Assembly: GCA_022729615.1 (NCBI GenBank)
Contig: DZAQ01000008.1
Coordinates: 1-16,503, forward strand
Direction: 5' to 3'
Length of the DNA stretch: 16,503 bases
Source: Sulfurovum sp.
GTDB taxonomy: Bacteria; Campylobacterota; Campylobacteria; Campylobacterales; Sulfurovaceae
Positions 7,092 to 14,928 of this stretch are shown one piece after another. A program made the translations under genes and the position numbers. Every line of letters starts with the position of its first letter. The stretch's first letter is position 1. The notes beneath the pieces are model-generated. The model ran no database searches, was not told the DNA's origin, and saw only the letters and a list, made by a program, of their open reading frames with translations.

Positions 7092-8324
7092 GTGAGAGAT
7101 GTAATGAGTCTAGCCCAAATTTCAAACTATCTGATAGTGCTGTTTGCTTTCATGCTGCCGCTCTCTCGCGCTAGTGTGAGCATCGCAGCCGCTTTGCTGG
7201 GGGCGCTGTTTTTCTTTGGCGGAAACTTCAAAAAGAGTGTGGGAATCATTTGGAGTAGCTTTGCGATGAAGGGTATTATTTTGTTTGTCGCATTCTATTT
7301 TTTGACTCTTTTGTGGCAGCCTTATGACTCTTGGCGTGCGGGGGCGGTATATCTCGTCCCCTATCTCTACCTTCTTTTGGCTGGAATTATCATGGTTGTG
7401 CTGCGAAAACGATTTATTCCGATCGCGCTAGGCGCTTTGATCGTGGGGATGGCAGTGAGTGAGATCCTCTCCTATGGGATATATCTTGAGCTTATCGAAA
7501 AGAGCCGGATAATAGCGCAAAACCCCTCACCGTTCATGCACCATATCCAATACAGCACTTTTCTGGCTTTTGTGGCTCTTGTGCTTTTGGATCTTGTGCT
7601 GCGCGAGAGAAGATGGAGCTTGAGAGCGGTATATCTTCTGCTTTTTGCCGCCATGGTTACGACGCTTTTTTTGATCAATGGGCGTACCGGGCAGGCGGCT
7701 TTTCTGGTCGGACTTTTTGTTTTGGGGTTCATGCACTTTGAAAATAGACTCAAGGCGCTTATTCTCTCCGCGCTCTTGGCTATAGCTATTTTGGGTGCCG
7801 CGTACGCTCTGAGCGATAATTTCCAAGAGCGGATCCGTGTCGCGCAGAGTGATATCCAAGCGATGATCCAGAAGGATAGCTACAATAGTTCACTGGGGTA
7901 CCGTGCCGGCATGACGATTCTCTCTCTAGGGATAGTCAGGGAGCATCCATTTTTTGGTACCGGAGTCGTGGATGCGATGCCGCTGATCCGTCAAAAGGCA
8001 AAGAGTGAATTTCCCAAAGATGATTGGCTTTTTGATGCCAACCATCTCCAAAATCAATATTTGCAGATTTTGATCGAGATCGGGATGGTCGGATTTGGAT
8101 TTTTTCTATTCATGCTCTATGCGATCGCCAAAATTCCATTGCGCAGCGAGCGTGACCGCAATATCAAATATATACTTCTAAGCGTCTATCTTGTGACGAT
8201 GTTTTCGGATGTTCAGCTCCACATTCAGTTCACATCGGGTCTGTTTATTTTGATCACGGGTCTGCTTTTGGCGCAGTCTCGCGCAGACTCTTCTTTTGAT
8301 CAAACAGCGAAAGAGAGCCGATGA
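7092..8324 (+). CDS. waaL: O-antigen ligase (WaaL/Wzy_C family) membrane protein
   Basis: Polytopic inner-membrane protein, about 410 residues from GTG 7092, with roughly ten or more hydrophobic segments. WaaL joins polymerised O-antigen, carried on undecaprenyl diphosphate, to lipid A-core on the periplasmic side. Wzy_C-type features visible are NGRTGQAAF (from about residue 196), a soluble loop between about 242 and 315, EHPFFGTGV (284-292), and ANHLQNQYLQILIEIG (from about 316) with H318. The flanking LPS-core genes favour a ligase over an O-antigen polymerase, but the two families share this domain and primary sequence cannot separate them well. The end overlaps the next gene as ATGA. Confidence 0.8.
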   Translation: MRDVMSLAQISNYLIVLFAFMLPLSRASVSIAAALLGALFFFGGNFKKSVGIIWSSFAMKGIILFVAFYFLTLLWQPYDSWRAGAVYLVPYLYLLLAGIIMVVLRKRFIPIALGALIVGMAVSEILSYGIYLELIEKSRIIAQNPSPFMHHIQYSTFLAFVALVLLDLVLRERRWSLRAVYLLLFAAMVTTLFLINGRTGQAAFLVGLFVLGFMHFENRLKALILSALLAIAILGAAYALSDNFQERIRVAQSDIQAMIQKDSYNSSLGYRAGMTILSLGIVREHPFFGTGVVDAMPLIRQKAKSEFPKDDWLFDANHLQNQYLQILIEIGMVGFGFFLFMLYAIAKIPLRSERDRNIKYILLSVYLVTMFSDVQLHIQFTSGLFILITGLLLAQSRADSSFDQTAKESR

Positions 8325-9100
8325 GTCAGTCTGTGAGTGTCGTCATGATAGTCAAAGATGCCTCGCGCACCCTTGCTGAGTCGCTAAGCGCACTGCACCG
8401 TTTTGAAGAGATTATCGTGCTTGATAACGGCTCTACGGATGATACGGCAGCCATCGCTGGAGGGTTTGACAATGTCAAGATCTTTGAGTCCCCATTTATC
8501 GGTTTCGGACCGCTCAAAAACTTAGCCGCCTCATACGCAAAAAATAGCTGGATCCTCTCGATAGATAGCGATGAGATACTCTCGGAGGCATTGGCGGATG
8601 AGATACTTTCCCTCAAGCTTGATCCCAAAAAAGTCTATGCGATCATTCGGGATAACTACTATAACCGTAAACTTATTCGGTGCTGCGGCTGGGAGGATGA
8701 TCTGGTTGATCGGCTCTATTGTAGGGAAAATGTACAGTTTAACCAAAACCGGGTGCATGAGAGTCTGGTTTTTCCTTCGGGGGTGCAGAGGGTCACGCTC
8801 CTTCATAGACTCAAGCACTATAGTTACCGCAATGCGGAGGAGTTGATAGGGAAAATGCAGTACTACTCGACACTCTGGGCGAAAGATCATGCTTATATAA
8901 AGAGTAGTTCTCCTGCCAAGGCGCTCCTTCGGACTCTTTTTGCTTTTTTGAAATTCTATATTTTCAAAAAAGGTTTCCTTTCGGGCTATGAGGGGTTGGT
9001 GATCAGTGTGACCAATGCCAATAGCGTCTTTTATAAATATATCAAACTCTATGAGATCAACAAAGTAAAGAGAGAAAAAGAGAATGAAGATACTCATTGA
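8321..9100 (+). CDS. Family 2 glycosyltransferase, WaaE-like core sugar transferase
   Basis: Cytoplasmic or membrane-associated GT-A enzyme of 259 residues that transfers a sugar from a nucleotide donor. VSVVMIVKDA at 5-14, LDNGSTDDT at 34-42 and the DxD-like SIDSDE at 80-85 (D82, D84) form the donor and metal site; NRVHESL at 143-149 fits the catalytic region of WaaE/KdtX-type enzymes. The C-terminal part (200-235) is hydrophobic and basic and may lie on the membrane. WaaE-type proteins add glucose to an inner-core heptose, and the position between waaL and waaF fits such a role. Donor and acceptor are not determined here. The start overlaps waaL by four bases and the end overlaps waaF by 17. 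Confidence 0.85.
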   Translation: MSQSVSVVMIVKDASRTLAESLSALHRFEEIIVLDNGSTDDTAAIAGGFDNVKIFESPFIGFGPLKNLAASYAKNSWILSIDSDEILSEALADEILSLKLDPKKVYAIIRDNYYNRKLIRCCGWEDDLVDRLYCRENVQFNQNRVHESLVFPSGVQRVTLLHRLKHYSYRNAEELIGKMQYYSTLWAKDHAYIKSSSPAKALLRTLFAFLKFYIFKKGFLSGYEGLVISVTNANSVFYKYIKLYEINKVKREKENEDTH

Positions 9101-10013
9101 GCTGCCTACTTGGCTGGGGGATGCGGTGATGGTGACGCCGGCATTGGAGGCTCTTTTGGAAGCGTATCCGGACGCGAAGCTGACACTTGTGGGCTCTGTG
9201 CTCTCAACTGAAGCGCTCAAAGATCATCCGCGAGTCACCGCAAGCGAAGCGCTTGAGAAGGGGTGGTGGGTAGTGCGGCGAAAAGCCAAGGCATTGGGCT
9301 CGTTTGATCTTGCGCTCTCTTTTCGTAGTTCGTTGCGTTCGGCTTGGTTTCTTTTGTGGGTGGACGCACCCAAGAAGTGCCAATTCCCCAAACATTACAG
9401 CGGGATGCATCAGGTTGCCAAGTACCATTTTTTTCTTCAAGAGTGCGGATTGATCACGGCAAAAACGCCCGGTAAACTCAAACTCTATCAAGCCCCTCAT
9501 AGCTATCCCCGTCCGACTCTTGGCATCAACCCCGGTGCGAGTTACGGCTCGGCGAAGCGCTGGTATCCGGACTCTTTTGCCAAAGTAGCTATCGAGCTGG
9601 CAGATCAATATGATATTGTCATTTTTGGCGGGCCTGCCGAGGTGGCGATGGCGGCAGATATTGAGAGCGCAATCCGAGATGCCGGTGTAGAAAATGTCGA
9701 AAACCTTGCCGGTATGACCTCAATTGCCCAGCTTATCTCTCATGTCGGCGGACTGAGTTGGCTTGTGACAAACGATAGCGGTCCCATGCATGTGGCTGCC
9801 GCATATCAAGTGCCTACTGTAGCGCTTTTTGGTCCTACCAGGCATGAAGAGACGAGCCAATGGGGCAATGAGTATGGTTTTTGGCTCCGTAAAGAGATGG
9901 CGTGCGCTCCGTGTATGAAGCGTGTCTGTCCGCTTGGGCACCATGAGTGCATGAAGCAGATCAGTGCCGATGAGGTGATAGAGATCATCAAAAACAGAGG
10001 CAGGCTGCGATGA
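9084..10013 (+). CDS. waaF: Lipopolysaccharide heptosyltransferase II
   Basis: GT9 enzyme (309 aa) adding the second heptose to the LPS inner core from ADP-heptose. The N-terminal LPTWLGDAVMVTPAL holds catalytic D13. GINPGASYGSAKRW (147-160) and TNDSGPMHVAAA (229-240) are the donor-binding motifs, and the C-terminal cluster CAPCMKRVCPLGHHECM (C274, C277, C282, C289) is characteristic of WaaF rather than WaaC. It begins inside the end of the GT2 gene with a purine-rich AAAGAGAG upstream, and its stop overlaps the msbA start as ATGA. The ADP-heptose synthesis genes (gmhA, gmhB, hldE, hldD) are not in the window. Confidence 0.95.
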   Translation: MKILIELPTWLGDAVMVTPALEALLEAYPDAKLTLVGSVLSTEALKDHPRVTASEALEKGWWVVRRKAKALGSFDLALSFRSSLRSAWFLLWVDAPKKCQFPKHYSGMHQVAKYHFFLQECGLITAKTPGKLKLYQAPHSYPRPTLGINPGASYGSAKRWYPDSFAKVAIELADQYDIVIFGGPAEVAMAADIESAIRDAGVENVENLAGMTSIAQLISHVGGLSWLVTNDSGPMHVAAAYQVPTVALFGPTRHEETSQWGNEYGFWLRKEMACAPCMKRVCPLGHHECMKQISADEVIEIIKNRGRLR

Positions 10014-11722
10014 GAGCGCTATTGAAATATTTCCTTCCTTATATGGCGGGATACAAAAAAGAGTTTTTGCTTGCCATATTGGGGATGATCGCCGTGGCAC
10101 TCTCTACGACGCTGATGGCGCATATGCTCAAACCGCTGCTCGATGATCTTTTTATCAGCAAAGATGAGACAATGCTCCTGCTTATCCCCGCTGCTATCAT
10201 CGCGATTTTTATGCTCAAATCGATCGGTCGTTTCGTGCAGACTTACTATACCGTCTATATCGGGGATGATATCGTCAGGAAACTGCGGGATCAGCTCTCG
10301 CTCCATCTGATGCACCAAGATATCGCCTATCTCAATCAGATGCGCAGCGGCGAACTCCTCAGCCGTATCACCAATGATCTTGGCCGCATCCAACAGGTTG
10401 TCTCATCGATGATACCGCGCATGATGGTCAATGTGATGCTGATCGTCGCATTGACGGGATATGTGATCTACCAAAGCCCGAAGCTCGCGTTTTATTTTTT
10501 GGTGATCATGCCGCTCGCGCTGCTGCCACTGCAAATGCTTGCGCGCAAAATGAAACGCTACGCAAGGCGCTCTCAGGAGAGCAGTGCCGATTTGACATCA
10601 AGACTGACGGAGATTTTCAACAATATCGAGGTGATCAAATCGAGCTCGTCACAGAAGTTTGAATACCGCCGTTTCGCCAAAGAGAATCTCAACTATTTCA
10701 AGCTCACCATGAAGCAGCAGCTTATCAATGCGATGGTGGGTCCCTCTCTTGAGTTTTTCGGTTCGATCGCGGTTGCTGTGGCGATCTATGTGGGAGCATC
10801 GCAGGTGATCCGAGGGGAGATCACGGTGGGAACTTTCTTCGCGTTTGTCACGGCGCTCTTTTTGCTCTATGACCCTATTCGTGTCCTTTCAAATATCCAC
10901 AACCAGCTCCAAGATGCCGTAGCCGCAACCGAAAGACTCAATGAACTTTTCATCCAGCGCCCCAAAATAGTCTCCGGAGAGGAGATGCTTCTTCAAGTCC
11001 AAAGCGTAGAGTTCTTTGATGTCGCGCTCCGGTATGACAAAAAGGAGGCGCTCAGAGGCGTGACGCTCGAGGCGGGCAAAGGGAGAGTCTATGCGCTTGT
11101 AGGCGATAGCGGCGCCGGAAAGAGCAGTTTCGTCAATCTGTTGGTGCGTTTTTATGAACCAAGTTCCGGAAGCCTGAAGATCAATGATCTCCCTATCAGT
11201 GCCTATACGCTTGAGTCGCTCCACCAAAAGATCGCCTATGTGACGCAGCGAATCTATATCTTCCAAGAGAGTATCCTCGCAAATGTCGCTTATGGGATGG
11301 AGGTGGATGAGAACAGGGCTATAGAGGCGCTCAAGCGTGCCCATGCGTGGGAGTTTGTCGAGAAGATACCCGAAGGTATCCATACGATACTTGATGAGTT
11401 TGGGGCAAATCTCAGCGGCGGTCAACGGCAGCGGATCGCACTGGCGCGCGCACTCTATCGGTCGCCTGAGATTCTTATCCTCGATGAGGCGACATCCGCG
11501 CTTGACAACAAGAGTGAAAAAGCGATCCAGTCAGCGCTTGAGTCGCTTAAATCACAGATGATCACCTTTGTCGTAGCGCACCGTTTGAGCACCATAGAGC
11601 AGGCGGATACGATTTTGCTCTTTGAGGCAGGCAAAATAGTAGCGCGGGGCAGCTATCAAGAGCTGCTTCAGACCTCGGCAGAGTTTGTCAAGCTTGCCAA
11701 TCAGCACCACAAAGAGTATTAA
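10010..11722 (+). CDS. msbA: Lipid A export ABC transporter MsbA
   Basis: Half-transporter (570 aa) with fused membrane and ATPase domains, acting as a homodimer. MsbA flips lipid A-core from the cytoplasmic to the periplasmic leaflet. About six membrane helices lie in residues 15-305. The ATPase has Walker A GDSGAGKSS (365-373), Q-loop VTQ (411-413), signature LSGGQRQ (468-474), Walker B ILILDEAT (488-495), D-loop SALD and switch histidine H524. Sequence alone does not separate MsbA from other lipid or peptide half-transporters, including PglK-type flippases; the position at the end of an LPS-core cluster is the deciding argument. The start overlaps waaF as ATGA. No clear terminator follows. 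Confidence 0.85.
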   Translation: MRALLKYFLPYMAGYKKEFLLAILGMIAVALSTTLMAHMLKPLLDDLFISKDETMLLLIPAAIIAIFMLKSIGRFVQTYYTVYIGDDIVRKLRDQLSLHLMHQDIAYLNQMRSGELLSRITNDLGRIQQVVSSMIPRMMVNVMLIVALTGYVIYQSPKLAFYFLVIMPLALLPLQMLARKMKRYARRSQESSADLTSRLTEIFNNIEVIKSSSSQKFEYRRFAKENLNYFKLTMKQQLINAMVGPSLEFFGSIAVAVAIYVGASQVIRGEITVGTFFAFVTALFLLYDPIRVLSNIHNQLQDAVAATERLNELFIQRPKIVSGEEMLLQVQSVEFFDVALRYDKKEALRGVTLEAGKGRVYALVGDSGAGKSSFVNLLVRFYEPSSGSLKINDLPISAYTLESLHQKIAYVTQRIYIFQESILANVAYGMEVDENRAIEALKRAHAWEFVEKIPEGIHTILDEFGANLSGGQRQRIALARALYRSPEILILDEATSALDNKSEKAIQSALESLKSQMITFVVAHRLSTIEQADTILLFEAGKIVARGSYQELLQTSAEFVKLANQHHKEY

Positions 11723-11740
11723 TCTTCGATTTATCTCATC

Positions 11741-11798
11741 TGTGTATTATGGGCGTTAGAAATTACGGCGGCAGTGATACTGTCAAAGGAGAAAACTA
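11741..11798 (+). promoter_or_regulatory. Possible promoter and strong ribosome site before moxR
   Basis: The 76-base gap between msbA and the MoxR gene has TGTGTATTAT at 11741-11750, a plausible -10 (TATTAT 11745-11750) without a clear -35. A small hairpin (GGCAGT 11770-11775, ACTGTC 11779-11784, including one G-U pair) comes just before AAAGGAG (11785-11791). That ribosome site is seven bases from TTG 11799 and decides the unusual start. No GC-rich stem with U-run is seen, so read-through from msbA also remains possible. Confidence 0.4.
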
Positions 11799-12746
11799 TT
11801 GCATCAAATTATTCAATCTATCAAAACGGAAATGGGCAAAGTGGTAGTGGGTCAAGAGAAGATGATCGAGGGACTTTTGGCGGGACTTTTGTGCCGCGGA
11901 CATATACTCCTCGAGGGTGTGCCGGGACTGGCGAAGACGACAACCGTCAATGCGCTTGCCAAGAGCTTGGGTCTGCATTTCAAGCGGGTGCAGTTCACGC
12001 CGGATCTGCTTCCTTCGGATATCGTCGGTACGGAGATATATGATCCGACCAACAATAGCTTCAAGATCAAGAAGGGTCCCGTCTTTACCAATCTGCTGCT
12101 CGCAGATGAGATCAACAGAGCGCCGGCGAAAGTGCAATCGGCGCTTTTGGAGGTGATGCAAGAGAGGCAGGTGACGATAGGGGACGAGAGTTTCCGACTC
12201 GACCCTCCCTTTTTGGTCATGGCGACGCAAAACCCCGTAGAGCAGGAGGGGGCGTATGAGCTGCCCGAAGCGCAGCTGGACCGCTTCATGATGAAAATAG
12301 TTGTCGGCTACAACACCAAAGAGGAGGAGCTGGAGATCGCGAGGCGAGCCGCCAACGATACCTTCGGGAAGATCGAACAGGTTGCAACTCTGGAGGATCT
12401 TGAGCAGATCCGCAAAGAGGCGATGGCGGTGCATTTGGACAAGGAGATCGAAGCATATATCGTGGAGCTTGTTTTTGCCACCAGAGATCCCAAAGCCTAT
12501 GGACTTGATGCGCTTGAGGGTTATATCGCCTTTGGAGCAAGTCCGCGGGCGAGTATCGATATGTACAAGGCATCCAGAGCGATCGCCTATCTCAAGGGTC
12601 AAGAGTATGTCTCCCCAGTCGAGATCGCCTATATCGCCAAAGAGGTGCTGCGCCATAGGATCATATTGAGTTATGAGGCTGAGGCGGAGGGGATCACCCA
12701 AGACTTTATTGTCGAAAAAGTTTTGGCGGCTGTTGCTATACCTTAG
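11799..12746 (+). CDS. MoxR-family AAA+ ATPase
   Basis: Cytoplasmic AAA_3-type ATPase (315 aa) thought to act as a chaperone or remodeller for partner von Willebrand A proteins, which follow in this operon. Walker A GVPGLAKT is at 40-47, Walker B LLADEINR at 100-107 (D103, E104), sensor 1 ATQNP at 142-146, ELPEAQLDRF at 154-163, and sensor 2 GASPRAS at 246-252. The TTG start is preceded by AAAGGAG at seven bases; the next in-frame ATG (codon 12) would remove part of the conserved N terminus and lacks a ribosome site. The neighbours (DUF58, two VWA proteins, TPR protein) are the classic MoxR/Bat arrangement seen in Bacteroides and many proteobacteria. Its substrate here is unknown. Confidence 0.92.
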   Translation: MHQIIQSIKTEMGKVVVGQEKMIEGLLAGLLCRGHILLEGVPGLAKTTTVNALAKSLGLHFKRVQFTPDLLPSDIVGTEIYDPTNNSFKIKKGPVFTNLLLADEINRAPAKVQSALLEVMQERQVTIGDESFRLDPPFLVMATQNPVEQEGAYELPEAQLDRFMMKIVVGYNTKEEELEIARRAANDTFGKIEQVATLEDLEQIRKEAMAVHLDKEIEAYIVELVFATRDPKAYGLDALEGYIAFGASPRASIDMYKASRAIAYLKGQEYVSPVEIAYIAKEVLRHRIILSYEAEAEGITQDFIVEKVLAAVAIP

Positions 12747-12755
12747 GATATCGTG

Positions 12756-13583
12756 GTGCAAAATAGAGTCAAAAAAATCATTCTCAAGAGCCGCAAGCAG
12801 GTCTTTGGTGATTTGTTGGGCAACAATCCCTCTTTGTTTCATGGACAGGGGTTTGAGTTTGCCGAACTTAGGGAGTATATCTATGGAGATGATGTCAGAA
12901 AAATAGACTGGAAGACGACAGCAAAGCTGGGCAGACCCTTCGTCAAGATCTACCATGAGGAGCGTCAGCTCAATGTAGTGGCGGCTTGTATGATGAATGG
13001 ATCTGTCTATTTCGGTACGGCAAGACAAAAGAGCGAAGTGATGGCGGAGATCGTCTCGATCCTTGGGTTTTCTGCCATCAAAAACAGTGATCTTTTTTCA
13101 AATATTATTTTTGCAGAGAGACTCTACCAAAAGAGCAGACCGAGCAAAAAACTCTTTTCGGTGAGTGCTGCCGTTGAATCGATGATGGAGTTTGATGTGA
13201 TCGGCAAGGAGGGGGATTTCGGCGGTTTTGCCGATATGCTCTATGCCCAAGTCAAAAAACGCTCTTTGCTTTTTGTCATTTCAGATTTCATCGGGGCAGT
13301 TGATTTGCGGCTTTTGAGCAAAAAGCATGACCTCTTTGCTATCATCGTGCGCGATCGTTTTGAGGAGAATCCCGCGGAGCTGGGGTACCTGCGGCTTGTC
13401 GATATGGAGAGCCGCAAAGGGTTTGAGGGCAATATCGACAGGGGTGTAGTGGAACGATATAAAAAAGCGCTTTTAAAAAACGATGAAAAGCTCTATAGCG
13501 ATTTCAAAAAAATCGGGATTCGATTTGCCAAGATATATACCGATGAGGATCCCTATATGAAGCTCTTGAAACGAATGAGATGA
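12756..13583 (+). CDS. DUF58 domain protein
   Basis: About 275 residues with the DUF58 signature near residues 29-67: HGQGFEFAELREYIYGDD, then RKIDWKTTAKLG and VKIYHEER. Beyond it is a VWA-like fold region with FVISDFIG near 174-181. No membrane segment is seen, so it should be cytoplasmic; some DUF58 proteins carry two N-terminal helices that are absent here. DUF58 genes nearly always follow moxR, and the pair probably works together, but the activity is not established. Two consecutive GTG codons (12753, 12756) could be the start. AGGA at 12745-12748 lies four bases before the first and seven before the second, so I chose the second. It starts nine bases after the moxR stop. Confidence 0.88.
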   Translation: MQNRVKKIILKSRKQVFGDLLGNNPSLFHGQGFEFAELREYIYGDDVRKIDWKTTAKLGRPFVKIYHEERQLNVVAACMMNGSVYFGTARQKSEVMAEIVSILGFSAIKNSDLFSNIIFAERLYQKSRPSKKLFSVSAAVESMMEFDVIGKEGDFGGFADMLYAQVKKRSLLFVISDFIGAVDLRLLSKKHDLFAIIVRDRFEENPAELGYLRLVDMESRKGFEGNIDRGVVERYKKALLKNDEKLYSDFKKIGIRFAKIYTDEDPYMKLLKRMR

Positions 13584-13605
13584 GCCGGTTGAAAGGAGAG
13601 AAGCC

Positions 13606-14022
13606 ATGAGCCAAAATATTTCAGCGAACGCGCCGGAAGAGCTCTATGATATCAAGCCGCTTCTGGAGATACCCGATCAGAGCTATACTCTTTTTTTGGC
13701 GCTGATCGGGTTTGGCGTGCTCCTTTTAAGCGCAATACTCTATTTTGCCGTAAAGAAATATTTGGAGTACCGCAAAAAGAATTTAGCCAAAGAGTATCTT
13801 GCCGCGCTCCATGCGATCGACTGGGAAGATTCCAAGCAGAGCGCCTACAAGGCGACACATTACGCGAGACTTTTGGCGACGGATGAGAGGCGTAAAGAGC
13901 TTTTTGAGCAGCTCGAGCCTCTGCTGGAGCAGTATAAGTACAAAAAAGAGGTCCAAGCCGTTGATGCTAAAACTTTGCAGCAGTTCAGTCTTTTTGTGCA
14001 GGTAGCGGATGAATCAGTTTAG
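13606..14022 (+). CDS. Small single-pass membrane protein, DUF4381-like (tentative)
   Basis: A 138-residue protein I do not recognise with certainty. An acidic N-terminal part (1-26) is followed by one hydrophobic helix (about 28-48), a strongly basic stretch KKYLEYRKKNLAKEY, and a helical C-terminal domain containing ALHAIDWEDSKQSAYKATHY (66-85) and a predicted coil near 94-115. The charge pattern places the N terminus outside and the C-terminal domain in the cytoplasm. Small membrane proteins of the DUF4381 family occupy this position between DUF58 and the first VWA gene in many MoxR operons, and size and layout fit; sequence similarity is weak to my eye. The ATG has AAAGGAG upstream. The gene overlaps the next by 14 bases. 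Confidence 0.75.
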   Translation: MSQNISANAPEELYDIKPLLEIPDQSYTLFLALIGFGVLLLSAILYFAVKKYLEYRKKNLAKEYLAALHAIDWEDSKQSAYKATHYARLLATDERRKELFEQLEPLLEQYKYKKEVQAVDAKTLQQFSLFVQVADESV

Positions 14023-14926
14023 TTTCGAATATCCTTATGCGTTTGGGACTCTTCTTCTTTTTATAGTTTGCGCAAAATGGTGCTATGAGCGGGGAAGGGC
14101 GATCTATTTCCCTCATATCGATAGGCTGATACAAAGCAGCGCAAAGAGAAATTCCCTGCTCTTTTGGCTCAAATGGGTTGGTATCGCGATGGCGGTGACG
14201 GCGCTTGCCTCGCCGGTTTTGACGAGCGAGTACCAGCAGAGCCGAAAAGAGGGGCGCGATATCGTGCTCGTGATCGATGCGAGCGAATCGATGAAGGAGA
14301 GAAGATTTGACGCAAATGATCCTGATAAAAACAAATTTGAGGTGGTCAAAGAGGTGATGAGTGATTTTATCTCCAAAAGAACCAATGACCGTGTGGGGGT
14401 CGTCACCTTTGCCGATGTGTCGTTTGTGGCGTCTCCGCTTACCTTTGAAAGCGAGTTTTTGAAGAGTATCGTGGAGTATCAGCAGCTAGGGATCGCGGGC
14501 AGGCGTACGGCGATCAATGATGCTTTGGTGCAGGCGTATGCTATGCTCGGCAAAAGCAAAGCCAAATCCAAAATAGCGATACTCCTCACGGACGGCAAAG
14601 ACAATAGCAGCAGGGTTCCTTTTGAGGATATCAAAAATATCATCGCCAAAAGCCCGATCAAACTCTATGCGATAGGCATCGGCAATCCGCGCGATTATAA
14701 CGGGCGCTATCTCAAAGCATTGGCGGATGCAGGCAAAGGAGAGGCTTTCGGGGCGCAAGAGAGTCAAATGCTATCAGAGATCTATTCACAGATCGACAGG
14801 CTTGAGGCAAGTGAACTTGACGATAAAAGGGTGCACCAAAAGGAGTACCTCTATATCTATCCGCTCTTTATAGCGATACTCTCACTGCTTGTCTATCTCT
14901 ACTATCGCAATGCGAGAGGAGTGTAG
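14009..14926 (+). CDS. BatA-like von Willebrand factor A membrane protein
   Basis: Inner-membrane protein of 305 residues with a VWA domain (about 84-265). The MIDAS metal site is complete: D90, S92 and S94 in DASES, T167 in GRRTAI, and D195 in LLTDGKD. Hydrophobic helices lie at about 11-24, 50-71 and 280-298. The loop between the first two is basic, so the VWA domain should face the periplasm. Bat-type VWA proteins are linked to stress tolerance and envelope functions in a few bacteria; the ligand here is unknown. The ATG lies within the end of the 138-residue protein gene, with AGG upstream, so the two are probably translationally coupled. Confidence 0.9.
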   Translation: MNQFSFEYPYAFGTLLLFIVCAKWCYERGRAIYFPHIDRLIQSSAKRNSLLFWLKWVGIAMAVTALASPVLTSEYQQSRKEGRDIVLVIDASESMKERRFDANDPDKNKFEVVKEVMSDFISKRTNDRVGVVTFADVSFVASPLTFESEFLKSIVEYQQLGIAGRRTAINDALVQAYAMLGKSKAKSKIAILLTDGKDNSSRVPFEDIKNIIAKSPIKLYAIGIGNPRDYNGRYLKALADAGKGEAFGAQESQMLSEIYSQIDRLEASELDDKRVHQKEYLYIYPLFIAILSLLVYLYYRNARGV

Positions 14927-14928
14927 TG

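Noticed and set aside
8531..9220. 229-codon minus-strand frame across the GT2/waaF junction
   Set aside because: Both plus-strand genes have clear family motifs there, and the antisense product looks like random composition.
10010..11722. PglK-type lipid-linked oligosaccharide flippase instead of MsbA
   Set aside because: The fold is the same, but no pgl genes are present and the gene ends an LPS-core cluster; MsbA is the simpler reading.
11796..13028. 410-codon open frame on the minus strand opposite the MoxR and DUF58 genes
   Set aside because: The plus strand encodes complete AAA+ and DUF58 motifs. The antisense product shows no domain I recognise and is explained by codon bias leaving few stops in that frame.
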